A stretch of 64,000 nucleotides of DNA from Actinomadura sp. K4S16 (lineage in GTDB: Bacteria > Actinomycetota > Actinomycetes > Streptosporangiales > Streptosporangiaceae), in NCBI RefSeq assembly GCF_008327685.1, contig NZ_BDDE01000012.1, positions 186,001-250,000 of the forward strand, read 5' to 3'. How positions within the stretch are numbered: the stretch's first letter is position 1; each line of letters opens with the position of its first letter. The position numbers and the translations under genes are program-made. The notes under the pieces are model-generated. The model had not been told where the DNA came from. It worked only from the letters and a program-made list of their open reading frames with translations, and made no database searches. Positions 63,273 to 64,000 of the stretch are shown here, piece by piece.

Positions 63273-64000
63273 CTAACACGGCCAGACCGGCTTTCGCTTC
63301 TCGTTGAAGGCGGCGATTCCCTCGCGGCGGTCGGCGGAGAAGGCGACTGTGCGCCAGGCGTTCTCTTCCAGGTCGAGGGCGGCGTCCAGGGCGGTGCCGC
63401 CGCCCAGGCGCATGGCGCGTTTGGCTGCGCGGACGGCGGTGGGGGAGTTGCGGGCGATCACCTCGGCGATGCCGAGGGCCTCCTCGCGGGCGGTGCCGGC
63501 GGGGACCCTGCGGTCGGCGAGGCCGTAGGCGAGGGCCTCCTCGATGCCGAGGCGGCGGCCGGTGAACACCAGGTCGGCGGCCTTGCCGGGGCCGAGGCGG
63601 CGCAGCGCGAGCTGGGTTCCGCCGCCGCCGGGGACGAGGCCGACGCTCACCTCGGGGAGGCCGAACACGGCCGACTCGTCCGCGACGATGATGTCGGCGG
63701 ACAGCGCGAACTCGCAGCCGCCGCCGAGGGCGTAGCCGTGCACGGCGGCGACGACGGGTTGCGGCAGGTTCAGGACGCCGCCGAACGCGGCGCGGAAGAC
63801 GGGGCGCTGCGCGAGGATCTCCTCGTCGGTCATCCCGTTGCGCTCCTTGAGGTCGGCGCCCACGCAGAACGCCTTCTCACCGGCGGCGGAGAGCACCACC
63901 GCGCGGACCGAGGCGTCCGCCGCGACCTCGGCGCACACGGCGGCGAGGCGCCGCGCCATCGCGGTCGACAGGGCGTTGAGGGCCTCGGGCCGGTCCAGCA
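63273..64000 (-). CDS. Enoyl-CoA hydratase/isomerase family protein, N-terminus beyond right edge
   Basis: The visible 242 codons continue off the window. They show the crotonase pattern: LDRPEALNALS at the edge, AFCVGADLKERN (oxyanion residues), VAAVHGYALGGGCEFALSADI and FGLPEVSVGLVPGGGGTQ with the catalytic Glu pair region. Ends in FNEKRKPVWPC. It hydrates trans-2-enoyl-CoA or does a related reaction. The gene starts outside the window. Confidence 0.88.
   Translation of the reverse strand, partial: LDRPEALNALSTAMARRLAAVCAEVAADASVRAVVLSAAGEKAFCVGADLKERNGMTDEEILAQRPVFRAAFGGVLNLPQPVVAAVHGYALGGGCEFALSADIIVADESAVFGLPEVSVGLVPGGGGTQLALRRLGPGKAADLVFTGRRLGIEEALAYGLADRRVPAGTAREEALGIAEVIARNSPTAVRAAKRAMRLGGGTALDAALDLEENAWRTVAFSADRREGIAAFNEKRKPVWPC

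Overview
The window is 64 kb of chromosome from a very GC-rich actinobacterium. The codon use (almost every third position G or C), frequent GTG and TTG starts, a three-part acyl-CoA carboxylase with an epsilon subunit, WXG100/EssC-type secretion genes, SARP/BTAD-type regulators and CGNR regulators all point that way. Gene content and style suggest a filamentous member near Actinomadura/Thermomonosporaceae; that placement is inference. No rRNA, tRNA, phage, insertion sequence or CRISPR array was seen. About 58 protein genes are supported.

Layout. 1-4120: a D-Ala-D-Ala carboxypeptidase cut by the left edge, a GCS2-type carboxylate-amine ligase and an overlapping M20 amidohydrolase with a repetitive N-terminal extension. 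4392-11585: a nucleoside uptake and salvage operon (BMP-family lipoprotein, double ATPase, two permeases, cytidine deaminase, thymidine phosphorylase). 11676-21911: a mixed stretch with a secreted S15 peptidase, an FDOR protein, a PQ-loop protein with an Lrp regulator, a SnoaL-like protein with a TetR regulator, a class F sortase with a candidate surface substrate, an MFS pump overlapping a cupin gene, and a CGNR regulator divergent from an alpha/beta hydrolase. 22010-28434: the purine half of salvage (adenosine deaminase, purine nucleoside phosphorylase, phosphohexomutase-type enzyme), a gamma-glutamylcyclotransferase-like protein and LpdA. The gene set resembles the lpdA-punA-pmmB-add-deoA-cdd neighbourhood of Mycobacterium tuberculosis.

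28489-34149: a duplicated TPM-type membrane protein pair, a biotin-dependent carboxylase alpha chain and a Band 7 protein. 34240-40473: two small envelope proteins, a WXG100 protein and a 1522-residue EssC/EccC-like triple ATPase. 40512-42924: an epimerase and a SRPBCC protein facing a TetR regulator across three copies of a palindromic operator. 43152-53022: a complete-looking Tad/Flp (type IVc) pilus locus ending in a membrane-anchored LysM-BTAD protein. 53033-60177: a beta-propeller lipoprotein, a NYN-domain protein, carboxylase epsilon and beta subunits, and PEP carboxylase. 60178-63265: a DGPF/YCII gene, an ECF42-type sigma factor and a DUF899 gene, set between copies of a roughly 200-bp extragenic repeat. 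63273-64000: an enoyl-CoA hydratase cut by the right edge.

How it works together. The salvage genes form a route from imported nucleosides to bases and pentose-1-phosphates; the phosphomutase may therefore be a phosphopentomutase in vivo. The carboxylase alpha, beta and epsilon chains, though 23 kb apart, can make one complex, and PEP carboxylase beside them feeds oxaloacetate. The most notable non-gene signals are the 200-bp repeat family (one GC-rich core apparently sits in frame inside the phosphomutase gene), an ECF42-type promoter before the DUF899 gene, three TetR operators at 42068-42116, and a tandem duplication at 28489-31061 that includes upstream DNA.
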